Positions 19,966 through 29,420 of a stretch of 64,000 nt of DNA are shown here, in pieces. The position numbers and the translations under genes are program-made. The notes under the pieces were generated by a model. The model made no database searches. It worked only from the letters and a program-made list of their open reading frames with translations, and was not told the origin of the DNA. The DNA comes from Anaerococcus pacaensis 9403502 (GTDB taxonomy: Bacteria > Bacillota > Clostridia > Tissierellales > Peptoniphilaceae): NCBI GenBank assembly GCA_000308255.3, contig HG326667.1, forward strand, positions 62,001 through 126,000, given 5' to 3'. The first letter of the stretch is position 1; every line of letters begins with the position of its first letter.

Positions 19966-22900
19966 TTAATTTAACTTAACATTATCTTTTCCTAATAAAT
20001 CATATAATTCATTTACTGAATCGTCATTTATATTAAACCACAATTTGCTGTCAAGTTTTACATTTTTATCTATATCGTCAAAATAAATGACAACTGGCGT
20101 ATCGCCCTTGTGGCCGGCAAGCTTTGCTCTTATATCATTATACTTGCCATATGGGGCTTTGAGGTACAAAGTCCTAAGCTCCATACTATTTATATCGATG
20201 AATTCTGATGTGAGTAGCTTCACATCTTCATCCTCCACTTGTAATTTACCCCTAACCATGAGAACTTTATCATCTTCCACTAAATTTCTATATTTTCTAT
20301 AAGTTTCTGGAAAAACTACTATCTCAATTGTCCCATGCATATCCTCTAGATTTGCAAAACTCATTAGCGATCTAGACTTGGTCATGATTTCAGATTTGCC
20401 TGTGATAATACCTGCCATAGTCACATATTTGTTATCCAGCTTATAGAATTCACTATCTTCCATTTCGTTTTTATAATTTGTAGTAAAATCTACCTTACCC
20501 TTTAGATAATCACTAGCTTCGCTCAGTGGATGGTCAGATATATAAAAGCCTAGGACATCTTTTTCTAAAGATAGCTTCACATTCTTAGGATATTCGTTGA
20601 TTTCAGGCATATTTATATCATCATTATTTGGAGCCATTTCTTCTTCTGTCATATCTAATAGGTTCATTTGCCCTTTGACATTGACTTTTTGGCCCTCGTG
20701 GATATTGGTCATAGCCTTTTCATATACTGCCATTAGCCTTGATCTAGCATAACCCATACTGTCAAAAGCCCCAGCCTTGATCATAGATTCCAGGCCCTTT
20801 TTATTAAGAGCTCTCGAGTCATAAGCTTCTACCCTTTCTAAGAAGTCCTTAAAGTTTTTGAAATCTCCTCCCTCATCACGGGCCATCACTATGGCGTGGA
20901 TGAAGTTTGAACCGAGGTTTTTAATTCCTGAAAGGCCAAAGATAATTTTTCCATCACGGGCCCTAAAGTCGCCATATGAGATATTTACATCTGGAGCAAT
21001 GACTTCTATCCCCATATTTTTTGCTTCGCTAATATATAAATAAAGCTTCGAAGTACTATCCATGACTGACGAAATTAGGTTTGCCATATATTCTTCTGGA
21101 TAATAGTGCTTTAGAAAAGCTGTTTGGACAGCTACTAGTGAGTAAGCAGCCGAGTGCGACTTATTGAAGGCATATCTTGCAAAAGATATCATTTCATCAT
21201 AAATTTGATTGGCAGCAGATTCACTTACTCCGTTTCTGATGCAGCCTGGGATTTCCACTTCGCCATTTTCATTTACCTTGCCATGAACAAATATTTCCCT
21301 ATTAGCCTCCATGATATCCATCTTTTTCTTACTCATGGCGCGCCTTAAGTTGTCGGCTTCTCCTAGTGAGAAACCTCCTAGTTGCTGAACGGTTTGCATT
21401 ACCTGTTCTTGATAAACTATGATTCCATAGGTCACTCCTAGGATTGGTTTTAGTTTTTCATCTAAGTATCTAACATCAGCAGGGTTATTTTTATTATGAA
21501 TATAGGTAGGTATCTCATCCATTGGCCCTGGTCTAAAGAGCGAATTGGCCGCTATGAGGTCATCAAATACTGTAGGCTTTAAATTTTTTAGGAAGGTTCG
21601 CATACCGGCTGACTCAAATTGGAAAAGGCCAATTGTTTTTGCTTTGTTAAACTGGTCTATAATATTTGGATCATTTTCATCGATTACTTCGATATCGATA
21701 TCTATACCATGATTTCTCTTTACATCCTTGATAGTGTCAGTGATTACAGTGAGATTTCGAAGGCCCAAGAAGTCCATTTTCAGTAGGCCGAGTTCTTCTA
21801 TCTCGTTCATGTTAAACTGAGTCACAACTTGCTCGTTAGATAGGGCAAGCGGGATGATATCGGTAAGCTCTTCCTTACTCATAACCACACCGGCTGCGTG
21901 GATAGATGTGTGACGTGGGAGGGATTCGAGTTTTCTGGCAGTATCGATTAGCCTCCTACTTTCAGCATCATTATCATAGGCTTCTCTAAACTTTGGAGCT
22001 TCCTCGAGTGCCTTATCTAAGGTCATCACTATACCTTGTATTTGTGGGATGAGCTTGGCTATTTTATCTACTTTCCCATAAGAAATATCTAGGACCCTAC
22101 CCACATCGCGGATAGCATTTCTCGCCTGCATCCTTCCAAAGGTAATGATTTGCGATACGTGGTCTCGGCCGTAGAGTTCATTTACATATTCCACTACCTC
22201 ATCGCGACGGACATAGTCAAAGTCTATGTCTATATCAGGCATGGATACTCTTTCTGGATTTAGGAATCTTTCGAAAATCAAATCGTATTTGATTGGGTCA
22301 ATTTTTGTGATATCTAAGGCATAGGATACAATAGACCCTGCCGCAGACCCACGGCCTGGGCCAACTGCTATATCGTGGTCCTTGGCGTATTTTACAAAGT
22401 CCCAGACAATCAGGAAATAGTCCACATAACCCATGTTGTGGATGACTTGGATTTCCTTGTGAGCACGGGCTCTGATTTCTTCTGTGACATGGTTATATTT
22501 TTCAGCTAGGCCCTCTTCTACTAGTTCTGTTAGGTATTCTAGGTTAGTGTAGGCTTCTGGTAGTTTTGAGAAATATGGCAAGTGTGGATTGTGAAATTCT
22601 ATTTCTACATTGCACATATCTGCGATTTTTTGTGTGTTTTCTATGGCCCTTTCATAGTCCCTAAAAATCATTGCCATTTCATCAGGGCTTTTAAGGTAAA
22701 ACTCATCTGCCGGCATTTTCATACGGTCTTCATCTTTTAGGAGCGAGCCTGTTTGTATGCATATTAGAACGTCTTGATAAAAGGCATCATCCTGGTTTAC
22801 ATAGTGGACGTCATTGGTTGCCACAAGCTCTATGCCCAAGTCATGGTGCATTTTATTTAATACTTCATTGACCTGCCTTTGCTCGCGTAGGCCATGGTTT

Positions 22901-23427
22901 TGGAGTTCTAAATAATAATTCTCTTTACCAAATATTTCTAGATACCTATTAGCTGTTTCGTAAGCTTTTTCGATATCATTTTCAAGGATTCTTTGATTGA
23001 CTTCTCCACCAAGACAAGCGCTTAGGGCAATGATTCCCTCGGAGTGTTCGGCTATAAAGTCTGTATCAACCCTAGGCTTGTAATAAAATCCATTCACATA
23101 GCCTTCGGATACTATTTTTAGTAGATTTTTGTAACCTGTTTGGTTTTTAGCTAAGAGAATCAAGTGGTAGTAGCGTTTGTTGTTGGGATTTTTAATCAGA
23201 TGGTCACCGTCAGATACGTATACCTCACAGCCTAAAATTGGTTTGATGCCTCGAGCCACTGCTGCCTTGTAAAATTCTATAATACCATACATTTGCCCAT
23301 GGTCTGTGATAGCAATACTATCCATGCCAAGCTCAACGCACTTATCCAGTAGGTCTTTTATCCTAGAAAATCCATCTAAGAGCGAGTATTCGGTATGCAC
23401 ATGTAAGTGAGTAAATTTATTTTCCAT
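19966..23427 (-). CDS. dnaE: DNA polymerase III alpha subunit DnaE
   Basis: The 1153-residue protein begins with a PHP domain (FTHLHVHTEYSLLDG), continues with the C-family polymerase core (GPGRGSAAGSIVSYALDIT and PDIDIDFDYVRRDEV with the catalytic Asp residues), a tandem helix-hairpin-helix region and an OB fold (YVTMAGIITGKSEI). It is a replicative polymerase subunit; Firmicutes use it with PolC. It has no intein. Neighbours are whiA upstream and pfkA downstream. Confidence 0.97.
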   Translation of the reverse strand: MENKFTHLHVHTEYSLLDGFSRIKDLLDKCVELGMDSIAITDHGQMYGIIEFYKAAVARGIKPILGCEVYVSDGDHLIKNPNNKRYYHLILLAKNQTGYKNLLKIVSEGYVNGFYYKPRVDTDFIAEHSEGIIALSACLGGEVNQRILENDIEKAYETANRYLEIFGKENYYLELQNHGLREQRQVNEVLNKMHHDLGIELVATNDVHYVNQDDAFYQDVLICIQTGSLLKDEDRMKMPADEFYLKSPDEMAMIFRDYERAIENTQKIADMCNVEIEFHNPHLPYFSKLPEAYTNLEYLTELVEEGLAEKYNHVTEEIRARAHKEIQVIHNMGYVDYFLIVWDFVKYAKDHDIAVGPGRGSAAGSIVSYALDITKIDPIKYDLIFERFLNPERVSMPDIDIDFDYVRRDEVVEYVNELYGRDHVSQIITFGRMQARNAIRDVGRVLDISYGKVDKIAKLIPQIQGIVMTLDKALEEAPKFREAYDNDAESRRLIDTARKLESLPRHTSIHAAGVVMSKEELTDIIPLALSNEQVVTQFNMNEIEELGLLKMDFLGLRNLTVITDTIKDVKRNHGIDIDIEVIDENDPNIIDQFNKAKTIGLFQFESAGMRTFLKNLKPTVFDDLIAANSLFRPGPMDEIPTYIHNKNNPADVRYLDEKLKPILGVTYGIIVYQEQVMQTVQQLGGFSLGEADNLRRAMSKKKMDIMEANREIFVHGKVNENGEVEIPGCIRNGVSESAANQIYDEMISFARYAFNKSHSAAYSLVAVQTAFLKHYYPEEYMANLISSVMDSTSKLYLYISEAKNMGIEVIAPDVNISYGDFRARDGKIIFGLSGIKNLGSNFIHAIVMARDEGGDFKNFKDFLERVEAYDSRALNKKGLESMIKAGAFDSMGYARSRLMAVYEKAMTNIHEGQKVNVKGQMNLLDMTEEEMAPNNDDINMPEINEYPKNVKLSLEKDVLGFYISDHPLSEASDYLKGKVDFTTNYKNEMEDSEFYKLDNKYVTMAGIITGKSEIMTKSRSLMSFANLEDMHGTIEIVVFPETYRKYRNLVEDDKVLMVRGKLQVEDEDVKLLTSEFIDINSMELRTLYLKAPYGKYNDIRAKLAGHKGDTPVVIYFDDIDKNVKLDSKLWFNINDDSVNELYDLLGKDNVKLN

Positions 23428-23457
23428 AATTTCACCTTAATAAAAAAGATTTGCTCA

Positions 23458-24351
23458 TCACAAATCTTCTGCCATTTTAATAAATTTTTGTAGTCTGTAA
23501 TTTACTTTTGACTTGCTCATAGGAGGGACAATCATGAGCCCAAGTTCTTCTATAGAAGCATAGGGATTTTCGATTCTAACATCTGCTAGTTCTTTCATAT
23601 CAGCTGACAGATTTTCATATTCGCCCGCTTCTATTAGGACATTTATCGCATCTACCTGCCTTAGACTAGCATTTACAGTTCTATCGATATTGGCCTTGTC
23701 AAAATTGGTCTGCCTATTGATATCATTTCTTATAGACTTCATAGCCCTCACATCCTCTAGCTCAAAGAGCGACTTATTTGCCTCGATAATAGCTAGAAAA
23801 TCAGATATCTTGTCGCTATCCTTGATATAGACTACATAAGAGTCCTTCTTTGCATTTATCTTTGGCTTTAGCTCAAATACATCCAGAGCAGACTCAATGA
23901 GACTAGCCTCTTCTTGGCTATTACAGGCTATCTCAAGATTGTAGCCTCGCATAGGGTCATTGATAGATCCCTTAAAGACAAAGGCAGATTTGATAAAGGA
24001 CTTGATATATTCTAGTGATATATCCTCGAGATTTTCATCAGTGTTTATAAAAAACGAACTGGACTTATCAAATAAGTCCTCAGATATATCTGAATCTTCT
24101 ATAAGGACTGTAAAAAGCCTGTCCTTACCCATATCTTTTATCTCAAATACCGGCGAATAATCATAAATATCTCTTATAAGATTGTAGATATATCTAGCCT
24201 CAGTATTAGAATATGTCTTAAATATAATTTTGTAGCCACCATCTGATATCCTAAGAGATCCAATAAAATGAAATACACTTAGAAGTTCAGCTAGTGGGTC
24301 AATTGGTTCTTTTTTTAGTACTTCTTTCTTACATCTTTTTGAAAAGGACAT
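23458..24351 (-). CDS. whiA: DNA-binding protein WhiA
   Basis: The 297-residue protein starts MSFSKRCKKEVLK as usual for WhiA, has two LAGLIDADG-derived domains (about residues 15-200) and a C-terminal helix-turn-helix (LADVRIENPYASIEELGLMIVPPMSKSKVNYRLQKF). WhiA affects cell division and chromosome segregation in non-sporulating Firmicutes. It normally follows yvcK; here the preceding gene is a tyrosine-phosphatase-like one. Confidence 0.93.
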   Translation of the reverse strand: MSFSKRCKKEVLKKEPIDPLAELLSVFHFIGSLRISDGGYKIIFKTYSNTEARYIYNLIRDIYDYSPVFEIKDMGKDRLFTVLIEDSDISEDLFDKSSSFFINTDENLEDISLEYIKSFIKSAFVFKGSINDPMRGYNLEIACNSQEEASLIESALDVFELKPKINAKKDSYVVYIKDSDKISDFLAIIEANKSLFELEDVRAMKSIRNDINRQTNFDKANIDRTVNASLRQVDAINVLIEAGEYENLSADMKELADVRIENPYASIEELGLMIVPPMSKSKVNYRLQKFIKMAEDL

Positions 24352-24362
24352 AAAGCATCACC

Positions 24363-25079
24363 CTAATCTAAAATTTGTCTACGTACCTTCTCTATCGTTT
24401 CACTATCGACTTTTGCATACTCTAGGTATTCTTCAAATGTATTGTACTTACGAGTTATATATTCATAAGCTTCTTTCATGTAGTATGGATTTGTTATCCT
24501 AAATACTGAATAAGGCTCATGCTCATCATATCTTTCGACATAGCCAAGATAAGCTGATGATACCTCATAGTCAGCTATGATATCCGCCCTACCCACTCCA
24601 GCAAGGCCCATGAGGATCATAGATATAATCCCAGTCCTATCCTTGCCCTCCTGGCAGTGATAAAGTGTGATCCCATCAGTATTTGCAATGACTTCCATTA
24701 CCTCTTTTACCCTTGGGAAATTGTCAATCAAGTTTCTATAAGTGTAGCCAATTGTTACTTTCCTATCGATGATTCTTTGGATTTCTTCTTCTCTAAATTC
24801 TATATCTGGTGATAATGAGATATGGTGGAAGTCAAAATTTTCTTTAATCTTTACGTGGGATTCGTCATCAAATGGGATTTCGCTATCGCGTCTTAAGTCA
24901 ATTACAGATTTTACTCCATAGTCCTTCAAATATTTAATCTCATCATCAGTTATGTCATCTAGGGTAGCTGTGCGAAGGAGCTTGCCCCATTTTGTTACAT
25001 CCCCCTCGATAGTAGGAACTCCGCCTAAGTCTCTGGCATTTTTAATATTGTACAACGGTAGTCTTTTTAAATGCTGCAT
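24363..25079 (-). CDS. Tyrosine/dual-specificity phosphatase-like protein
   Basis: The 238-residue protein has NARDLGGVPT near the start and the catalytic P-loop HCQEGKDRTG (C-x5-R, with Asp in place of a second Ala or Gly), the pattern of the protein-tyrosine-phosphatase/Y_phosphatase3 family. It may dephosphorylate proteins or phosphoinositide-like substrates. It lies between rapZ and whiA, where yvcK stands in most Firmicutes, with gaps of 1 and 11 bp, so it is an integral part of this operon. Substrate unknown. Confidence 0.85.
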   Translation of the reverse strand: MQHLKRLPLYNIKNARDLGGVPTIEGDVTKWGKLLRTATLDDITDDEIKYLKDYGVKSVIDLRRDSEIPFDDESHVKIKENFDFHHISLSPDIEFREEEIQRIIDRKVTIGYTYRNLIDNFPRVKEVMEVIANTDGITLYHCQEGKDRTGIISMILMGLAGVGRADIIADYEVSSAYLGYVERYDEHEPYSVFRITNPYYMKEAYEYITRKYNTFEEYLEYAKVDSETIEKVRRQILD

Positions 25080-25080
25080 A

Positions 25081-25929
25081 TCACCACTTATCCTTATCTC
25101 TGTGCTTCTTAATTATTATGTAGTCATCATCTTTAAATTTCTCATACATGCGCTCAGTCATATAAACAGATCTATGCTTACCCCCAGTACAACCGAAGGC
25201 AATGGTAATGGTATTTTTGCCTTGGTTATAGAATTCTGGGATGAGGCCTTTTAATAAATCATAGACCTTATTTTCAAAATCATTTATAATCTCAAATTCG
25301 CCGAGATACTCAGCAAGTCTTTGATCTGTACCATTTAATGGCTTTAGGTCTTCGATATAATATGGGTTTGGGAGAAATCTCATATCGAATGTAAAATCAA
25401 AGTCATCTGACACACCATTTTTGTAGCCAAATGATATGAGATTTACTATGATATTGTCTTTTTTCTCAGCTGAGTCATCTATGACTTTTTTTAGTTCTTT
25501 AGCTGAATAATTACTGGTATCAATGAACCTATCTGATATTTGTCTTATTGGCTTTAGGAGTTCTTTTTCCTTGGCAATCCCATCAGCTACATTGCCGTAT
25601 TCACCAAGTGGATGAGGGCGGCGGTGTTCATTGTAGCGCTTCAGGATTTCATTGTCATTGCAATAGAGGTATATAATCTCTGTATCCTCATTATTTTCCT
25701 TTAGATACTTCATAGACCTAAATATATCAGCATCGACATTTATAGACCTAAAGTCTATGACAACGGCCATCTTATCGATAGGCTTATCTTGAGAATCATT
25801 TAGCTCTATGAATTTCATGATCAGATAGGCTGGGGTGTTGTCCATGGCATAATAGCCCATATCCTCATAGGCCCTGAGGGCTGTGGTTTTGCCGGACCCA
25901 CTCAAACCAGTAATTATCTTAAGCTTCAT
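25081..25929 (-). CDS. rapZ: RNase adapter/nucleotide-binding protein RapZ (YvcJ)
   Basis: The 282-residue ATP/GTP-binding protein has Walker A GLSGSGKT at residues 8-15, the segment VVIDFRS, the RRPHPLG motif, and the C-terminal CTGGKHRSVY signature. In Escherichia coli it guides RNase E to glmZ; in Firmicutes YvcJ affects competence. It overlaps murB by one base. The partner gene yvcK is absent here. Confidence 0.95.
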   Translation of the reverse strand: MKLKIITGLSGSGKTTALRAYEDMGYYAMDNTPAYLIMKFIELNDSQDKPIDKMAVVIDFRSINVDADIFRSMKYLKENNEDTEIIYLYCNDNEILKRYNEHRRPHPLGEYGNVADGIAKEKELLKPIRQISDRFIDTSNYSAKELKKVIDDSAEKKDNIIVNLISFGYKNGVSDDFDFTFDMRFLPNPYYIEDLKPLNGTDQRLAEYLGEFEIINDFENKVYDLLKGLIPEFYNQGKNTITIAFGCTGGKHRSVYMTERMYEKFKDDDYIIIKKHRDKDKW

Positions 25930-26831
25930 TATATCTCTCCGATTAATTTTACCTCGCGTTCTAATGTAAATCCTGTTTTTTCATGGACTATGCCTGCTAC
26001 TTCTTCAATAAAATCTAGCATTTCAGCACTGGTTGCATTTCCTACATTTATTATAAATCCACAATGTTTTTCACTCACTTGGCAGTCTCCTACGCGGTAA
26101 CCCCTAAGTCCACATTCATCAATTAGCTTTGATGCAAATGATCCTTCTGGTCTTTTAAATGTAGATCCAGCAGATTTTTTATCAAGAGGTTGCTTGGACT
26201 CACGCCTATATGTGAAGTCTTCGTATTTGGCTTGAGCTTCATTTTCGGTATCCTTCATGAGTAAGAATTTCGCAGAAGATACAATGAGGTCATCATCAAA
26301 TATTTTTGAGTGCCTATATGAAAAATTCATATCTTCATTGCTAAAGTGATATTCACCTCCTGCCATATCAAAGGCCTTCACACTTATACATACATCCTTG
26401 ATTTCCTTGCCATAGGCACCTGCATTCATAGCCACAGCGCCACCAACAGATCCTGGGATGCCTGATATTTCTTCGATACCAGTGAGCCCTTGGGCAATCG
26501 AATATTTGGCAGTATCCTTAAGAGTGGTACCAGCAAGTACTGTAAGTTCTGTGCCTGCCATTTCAATGCTTGCAAAATTATCGGCAAGTACTATGACACA
26601 GCCACGGATGCCCTTATCTGATATAAGGAGGTTTGATCCAAGGCCAATAACTGTGGTTGGTATATTATTTTCGTGATTAAATTTTAGTAGGGCTTGGAGT
26701 TCATCTTCGCTGTGAGGTTTTATAAGTACATCAGCAGGGCCTCCTATGCCCCAAGTAGTATAGTCTTTTAGTATTTCATCATAGTATATTTCACTAAAAT
26801 TCTTATCATCATATAATGATTTGTAGTTCAT
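25929..26831 (-). CDS. murB: UDP-N-acetylenolpyruvoylglucosamine reductase
   Basis: The 300-residue flavoenzyme reduces UDP-GlcNAc-enolpyruvate to UDP-MurNAc for peptidoglycan. It has the FAD-binding TTWGIGGPADV and GLGSNLLI, then GIPGSVGGAVAMNAGAYG, the tyrosine-containing YRRESKQ segment of type II MurB, and GSTFKRPEG with the catalytic Ser. GGAGG stands before the ATG. It is the first gene of the minus-strand cluster; a TATAAT box lies about 55 bp upstream (26887-26882). Confidence 0.95.
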   Translation of the reverse strand: MNYKSLYDDKNFSEIYYDEILKDYTTWGIGGPADVLIKPHSEDELQALLKFNHENNIPTTVIGLGSNLLISDKGIRGCVIVLADNFASIEMAGTELTVLAGTTLKDTAKYSIAQGLTGIEEISGIPGSVGGAVAMNAGAYGKEIKDVCISVKAFDMAGGEYHFSNEDMNFSYRHSKIFDDDLIVSSAKFLLMKDTENEAQAKYEDFTYRRESKQPLDKKSAGSTFKRPEGSFASKLIDECGLRGYRVGDCQVSEKHCGFIINVGNATSAEMLDFIEEVAGIVHEKTGFTLEREVKLIGEI

Positions 26832-26910
26832 ATTTCCTCCTTGATTTAATATTAAAATTAAATCATAGTTCCTATTAAATTATTATACTCCAATTTCAGG
26901 CTAAAAAAAT

Positions 26911-26939
26911 TTGTAATTTCGGTTAATATTTGGTAAAAT
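26911..26939 (+). promoter_or_regulatory. Promoter of rpmB
   Basis: TTGTAA (26911-26916), 17 bp, TAAAAT (26934-26939). The gap 26832-26976 between the divergent murB and rpmB genes contains this and the likely murB -10 box. Confidence 0.65.
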
Positions 26940-26976
26940 AATAAAGATTAATTCGTAAAAGCTAGGAGGTGTAAAT

Positions 26977-27165
26977 ATGGCAAGAGTATGTGATGTTTGT
27001 GGAAAAGGAACAAAATCAGGTAAGAATATTACCTTCTCACACAAAATGAATAATAGAACTTTTAAACCAAATGTGCATAGAGTAAGAGCTATAGTTGATG
27101 GATCTCCAAAAGCAATTAACGTATGTACTAAATGTTTAAAAAGCGGAAAAGTTGAAAAAGCATAA
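26977..27165 (+). CDS. rpmB: 50S ribosomal protein L28
   Basis: The 62-residue protein starts MARVCDVCGKGTKSG and has NVHRVRAIVDG and NVCTKCLKSGKV. Both cysteine pairs (CDVC and CTKC) are present, so this is the zinc-binding C+ form of L28. It is a structural protein of the large ribosomal subunit. GGAGG precedes the ATG. It is a single-gene unit with its own promoter and a terminator directly after the stop. Confidence 0.97.
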   Translation: MARVCDVCGKGTKSGKNITFSHKMNNRTFKPNVHRVRAIVDGSPKAINVCTKCLKSGKVEKA

Positions 27166-27182
27166 ACATATGCTTTTTTTTA
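27158..27182 (+). terminator. Terminator of rpmB
   Basis: AAGCATA and TATGCTT form a short stem that overlaps the stop codon, followed by eight T. Confidence 0.7.
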
Positions 27183-27187
27183 TTTAA

Positions 27188-27224
27188 AAAATACCACTTG
27201 GACTTAATGTCCAGGTGGTATTTT
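27188..27224. terminator. Bidirectional terminator between rpmB and the catalase gene
   Basis: AAAATACCACTTGGAC and GTCCAGGTGGTATTTT form a 16-bp stem with one mismatch-like G/T and a TTAAT loop, flanked by T on both strands. It serves the convergent rpmB and catalase genes. Confidence 0.85.
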
Positions 27225-27229
27225 AGTAT

Positions 27230-29359
27230 CTAGATAGTGCCGTTTCTATCCCAGAATCTTTGTTGAGTTAATATTTCTATATATTTATCTAAATCTTTGG
27301 CATCTTCTGTTACCATTACACCATCTTTTTCTTGATTATCAGATGATAGTAAGCCTGTAGCATCTCCTATAATCCAAAGTGGTTTGTAGTGGTTAAATGT
27401 TTCTGATACAAATTCGTTTACATTCTTTAGGAAATCTTCAGATGGGTTTTCTGGTACTACTACGATTAGAGAATCTTCAAGCACTGGGTGGCAAGTCTCA
27501 TATCTATGCTTAACCATTTGACCGTCCTTGGTGTCTTGGAGGTTAGCTTGGATTATCTCAGGTTTTGCTCCAGCTTTTTTGAGCCCTTCTACTAAGCCCT
27601 TGAAGTCGAAATCATCATCGTCGTCAGAGTATATACCTACTTTAAGAGTATCAGGTTTAAAGATTGTATTTTCCATTGAGAACTCAGGTACTCTACCCTT
27701 CATATTTTTCTTAAGTGGTTTAACACCAGCTGGATCAAAACCACGGTCTGCATCTGGTGTGTCTGCACCAACTTTTTTAGCTACTTCGTTTGCTAAGTCT
27801 TCATCAACATTGGCAAACATATCTACAGCGTTTTGTCTGATTTCTGGTCTTTCTACTTTAGATAGCTCAAAGCCCATAGCATTTTTGATATGCTCTTGCT
27901 CTACTTCACTTAATGAATTATAGAACATTGCCGCTTGAGAGAAGTGGTCTCTAAAGCTATCAGAACGAGCTTTTATTTTATGGCCAGCTACTCTTTGTTG
28001 GTAGTGTTCGTAGCCCCCATTTTCTGGTTTTTCCATATATGGTGATTGGTCATCGATAGCTGATTTTTGGTATGATACAGGTCCAGATGGAATCATGTGT
28101 TGGTGCCATCCATCCCTTTGGTTGTTGTGAACTTCTGATACTGGTCTATTGATTGGGATTTGGTTAAAGTTTGGACCACCTAGTCTAGATAACTGTGTAT
28201 CTGTGTATGAGAATAGTCTACCTTGTAGCAGTGGGTCATTTGTAAAATCAATTCCTGGAACAACATTGCCTGGGTTAAAGTATACTTGTTCTGTTTCTGC
28301 AAAGTAGTTTGTTACGTTGCGGTTTAGGGTGATTTCACCAATTTTAATTTTTGGAATATCTTCTTCTGGCCATACTTTTGTTGGATCAAGGATATCATAT
28401 TCAAAATCAAATTCTCTATCTTCTTCTAGAAGTTGTACACAGAAATCCCATACTGGGTAATCGCCTTCTTCGATAGATTCAAATAGATCACGTCTTTGGC
28501 TGTCAGGATCATTTCCTGAAACTTTTAATGTTTCATCCCAAACTCTAGAGTGAACACCTAGTTGAGGGTTCCATTGGAAACGAACGAAAGTTCCCTTACC
28601 TTCAGCGTTTACAAATCTAAAGGTGTGTACACCAAAGCCATCGATTTTTCTAAGGTTAACAGGGATAGCCCTATCACTCATTAGCCACATTACAGTGTGA
28701 GCTGACTCTTGGTTACGACTTACAAAATCCCAGAAAGTATCGTGAGCTGATTGAGCTTGAGGGATTTCATTATGTGGTTCTGGTTTTACAGCATGTACAA
28801 AGTCTGGGAATTTGATAGCATCTTGGATAAAGAATACTGGCATATCATTTCCTACTAGGTCGTAGTTGCCTTCTTCTGTATAAAACTTTATCGCAAATCC
28901 ACGTACGTCACGAGGTGTATCAGTAGATCCCCTAAAACCTGCTACAGTAGAAATTCTAGTAAAGAGAGGTGTTTCCTTACCTTCTTCTGTAAATAGACAT
29001 GCTTTAGTATATTCGCTCATATCCTTTGTACACTTAAAGACCCCATGGGCACCTACACCACGAGCGTGTACGATTCTTTCAGGAATTCTTTCGTGGTCAA
29101 AGTGCATGATTTTTTCTCTAAGGTGAAAGTCTTCTAGAAGAGTTGGACCTCTATCATCCACTTTTAAAGAGAATTCATCTTCAGCCATTTTTAGGCCTAC
29201 ATTTGTAGTAAATGCCTTATCTTTATTATCAACTATATCTTTTTCTAAATCTTTTATCTTATCATTAGCCTTGGCAGGATCTACCTTATCTAGTCCTGGT
29301 GGGGTAAGAGGAGCTTTCTTATAATCGTGTTCATTGTTTTTATCTTTTTTGTCAGCCAT
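27230..29359 (-). CDS. Large-subunit catalase (HPII/KatE-like)
   Basis: The 709-residue enzyme splits hydrogen peroxide to water and oxygen with heme. The distal His lies in RIVHARGVGAHG, the distal Asn in LVGNDMPVFFIQD, and the proximal Tyr in RLFSYTDTQLSRLGG. A C-terminal flavodoxin/class I glutamine amidotransferase-like extension (VGIYSDDDDDFD onward) marks the large clade 2 type. GGAGG precedes the ATG. A full-size catalase in an apparent strict anaerobe suggests exposure to oxygen or neutrophils. It follows rpe by 61 bp; I see no convincing promoter in that gap. Confidence 0.95.
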   Translation of the reverse strand: MADKKDKNNEHDYKKAPLTPPGLDKVDPAKANDKIKDLEKDIVDNKDKAFTTNVGLKMAEDEFSLKVDDRGPTLLEDFHLREKIMHFDHERIPERIVHARGVGAHGVFKCTKDMSEYTKACLFTEEGKETPLFTRISTVAGFRGSTDTPRDVRGFAIKFYTEEGNYDLVGNDMPVFFIQDAIKFPDFVHAVKPEPHNEIPQAQSAHDTFWDFVSRNQESAHTVMWLMSDRAIPVNLRKIDGFGVHTFRFVNAEGKGTFVRFQWNPQLGVHSRVWDETLKVSGNDPDSQRRDLFESIEEGDYPVWDFCVQLLEEDREFDFEYDILDPTKVWPEEDIPKIKIGEITLNRNVTNYFAETEQVYFNPGNVVPGIDFTNDPLLQGRLFSYTDTQLSRLGGPNFNQIPINRPVSEVHNNQRDGWHQHMIPSGPVSYQKSAIDDQSPYMEKPENGGYEHYQQRVAGHKIKARSDSFRDHFSQAAMFYNSLSEVEQEHIKNAMGFELSKVERPEIRQNAVDMFANVDEDLANEVAKKVGADTPDADRGFDPAGVKPLKKNMKGRVPEFSMENTIFKPDTLKVGIYSDDDDDFDFKGLVEGLKKAGAKPEIIQANLQDTKDGQMVKHRYETCHPVLEDSLIVVVPENPSEDFLKNVNEFVSETFNHYKPLWIIGDATGLLSSDNQEKDGVMVTEDAKDLDKYIEILTQQRFWDRNGTI

Positions 29360-29420
29360 TATAGCCTCCTTTATTTGTTACTATGGTCTATTAATACCCC
29401 ATAAAAAAATAAAGCCATTA

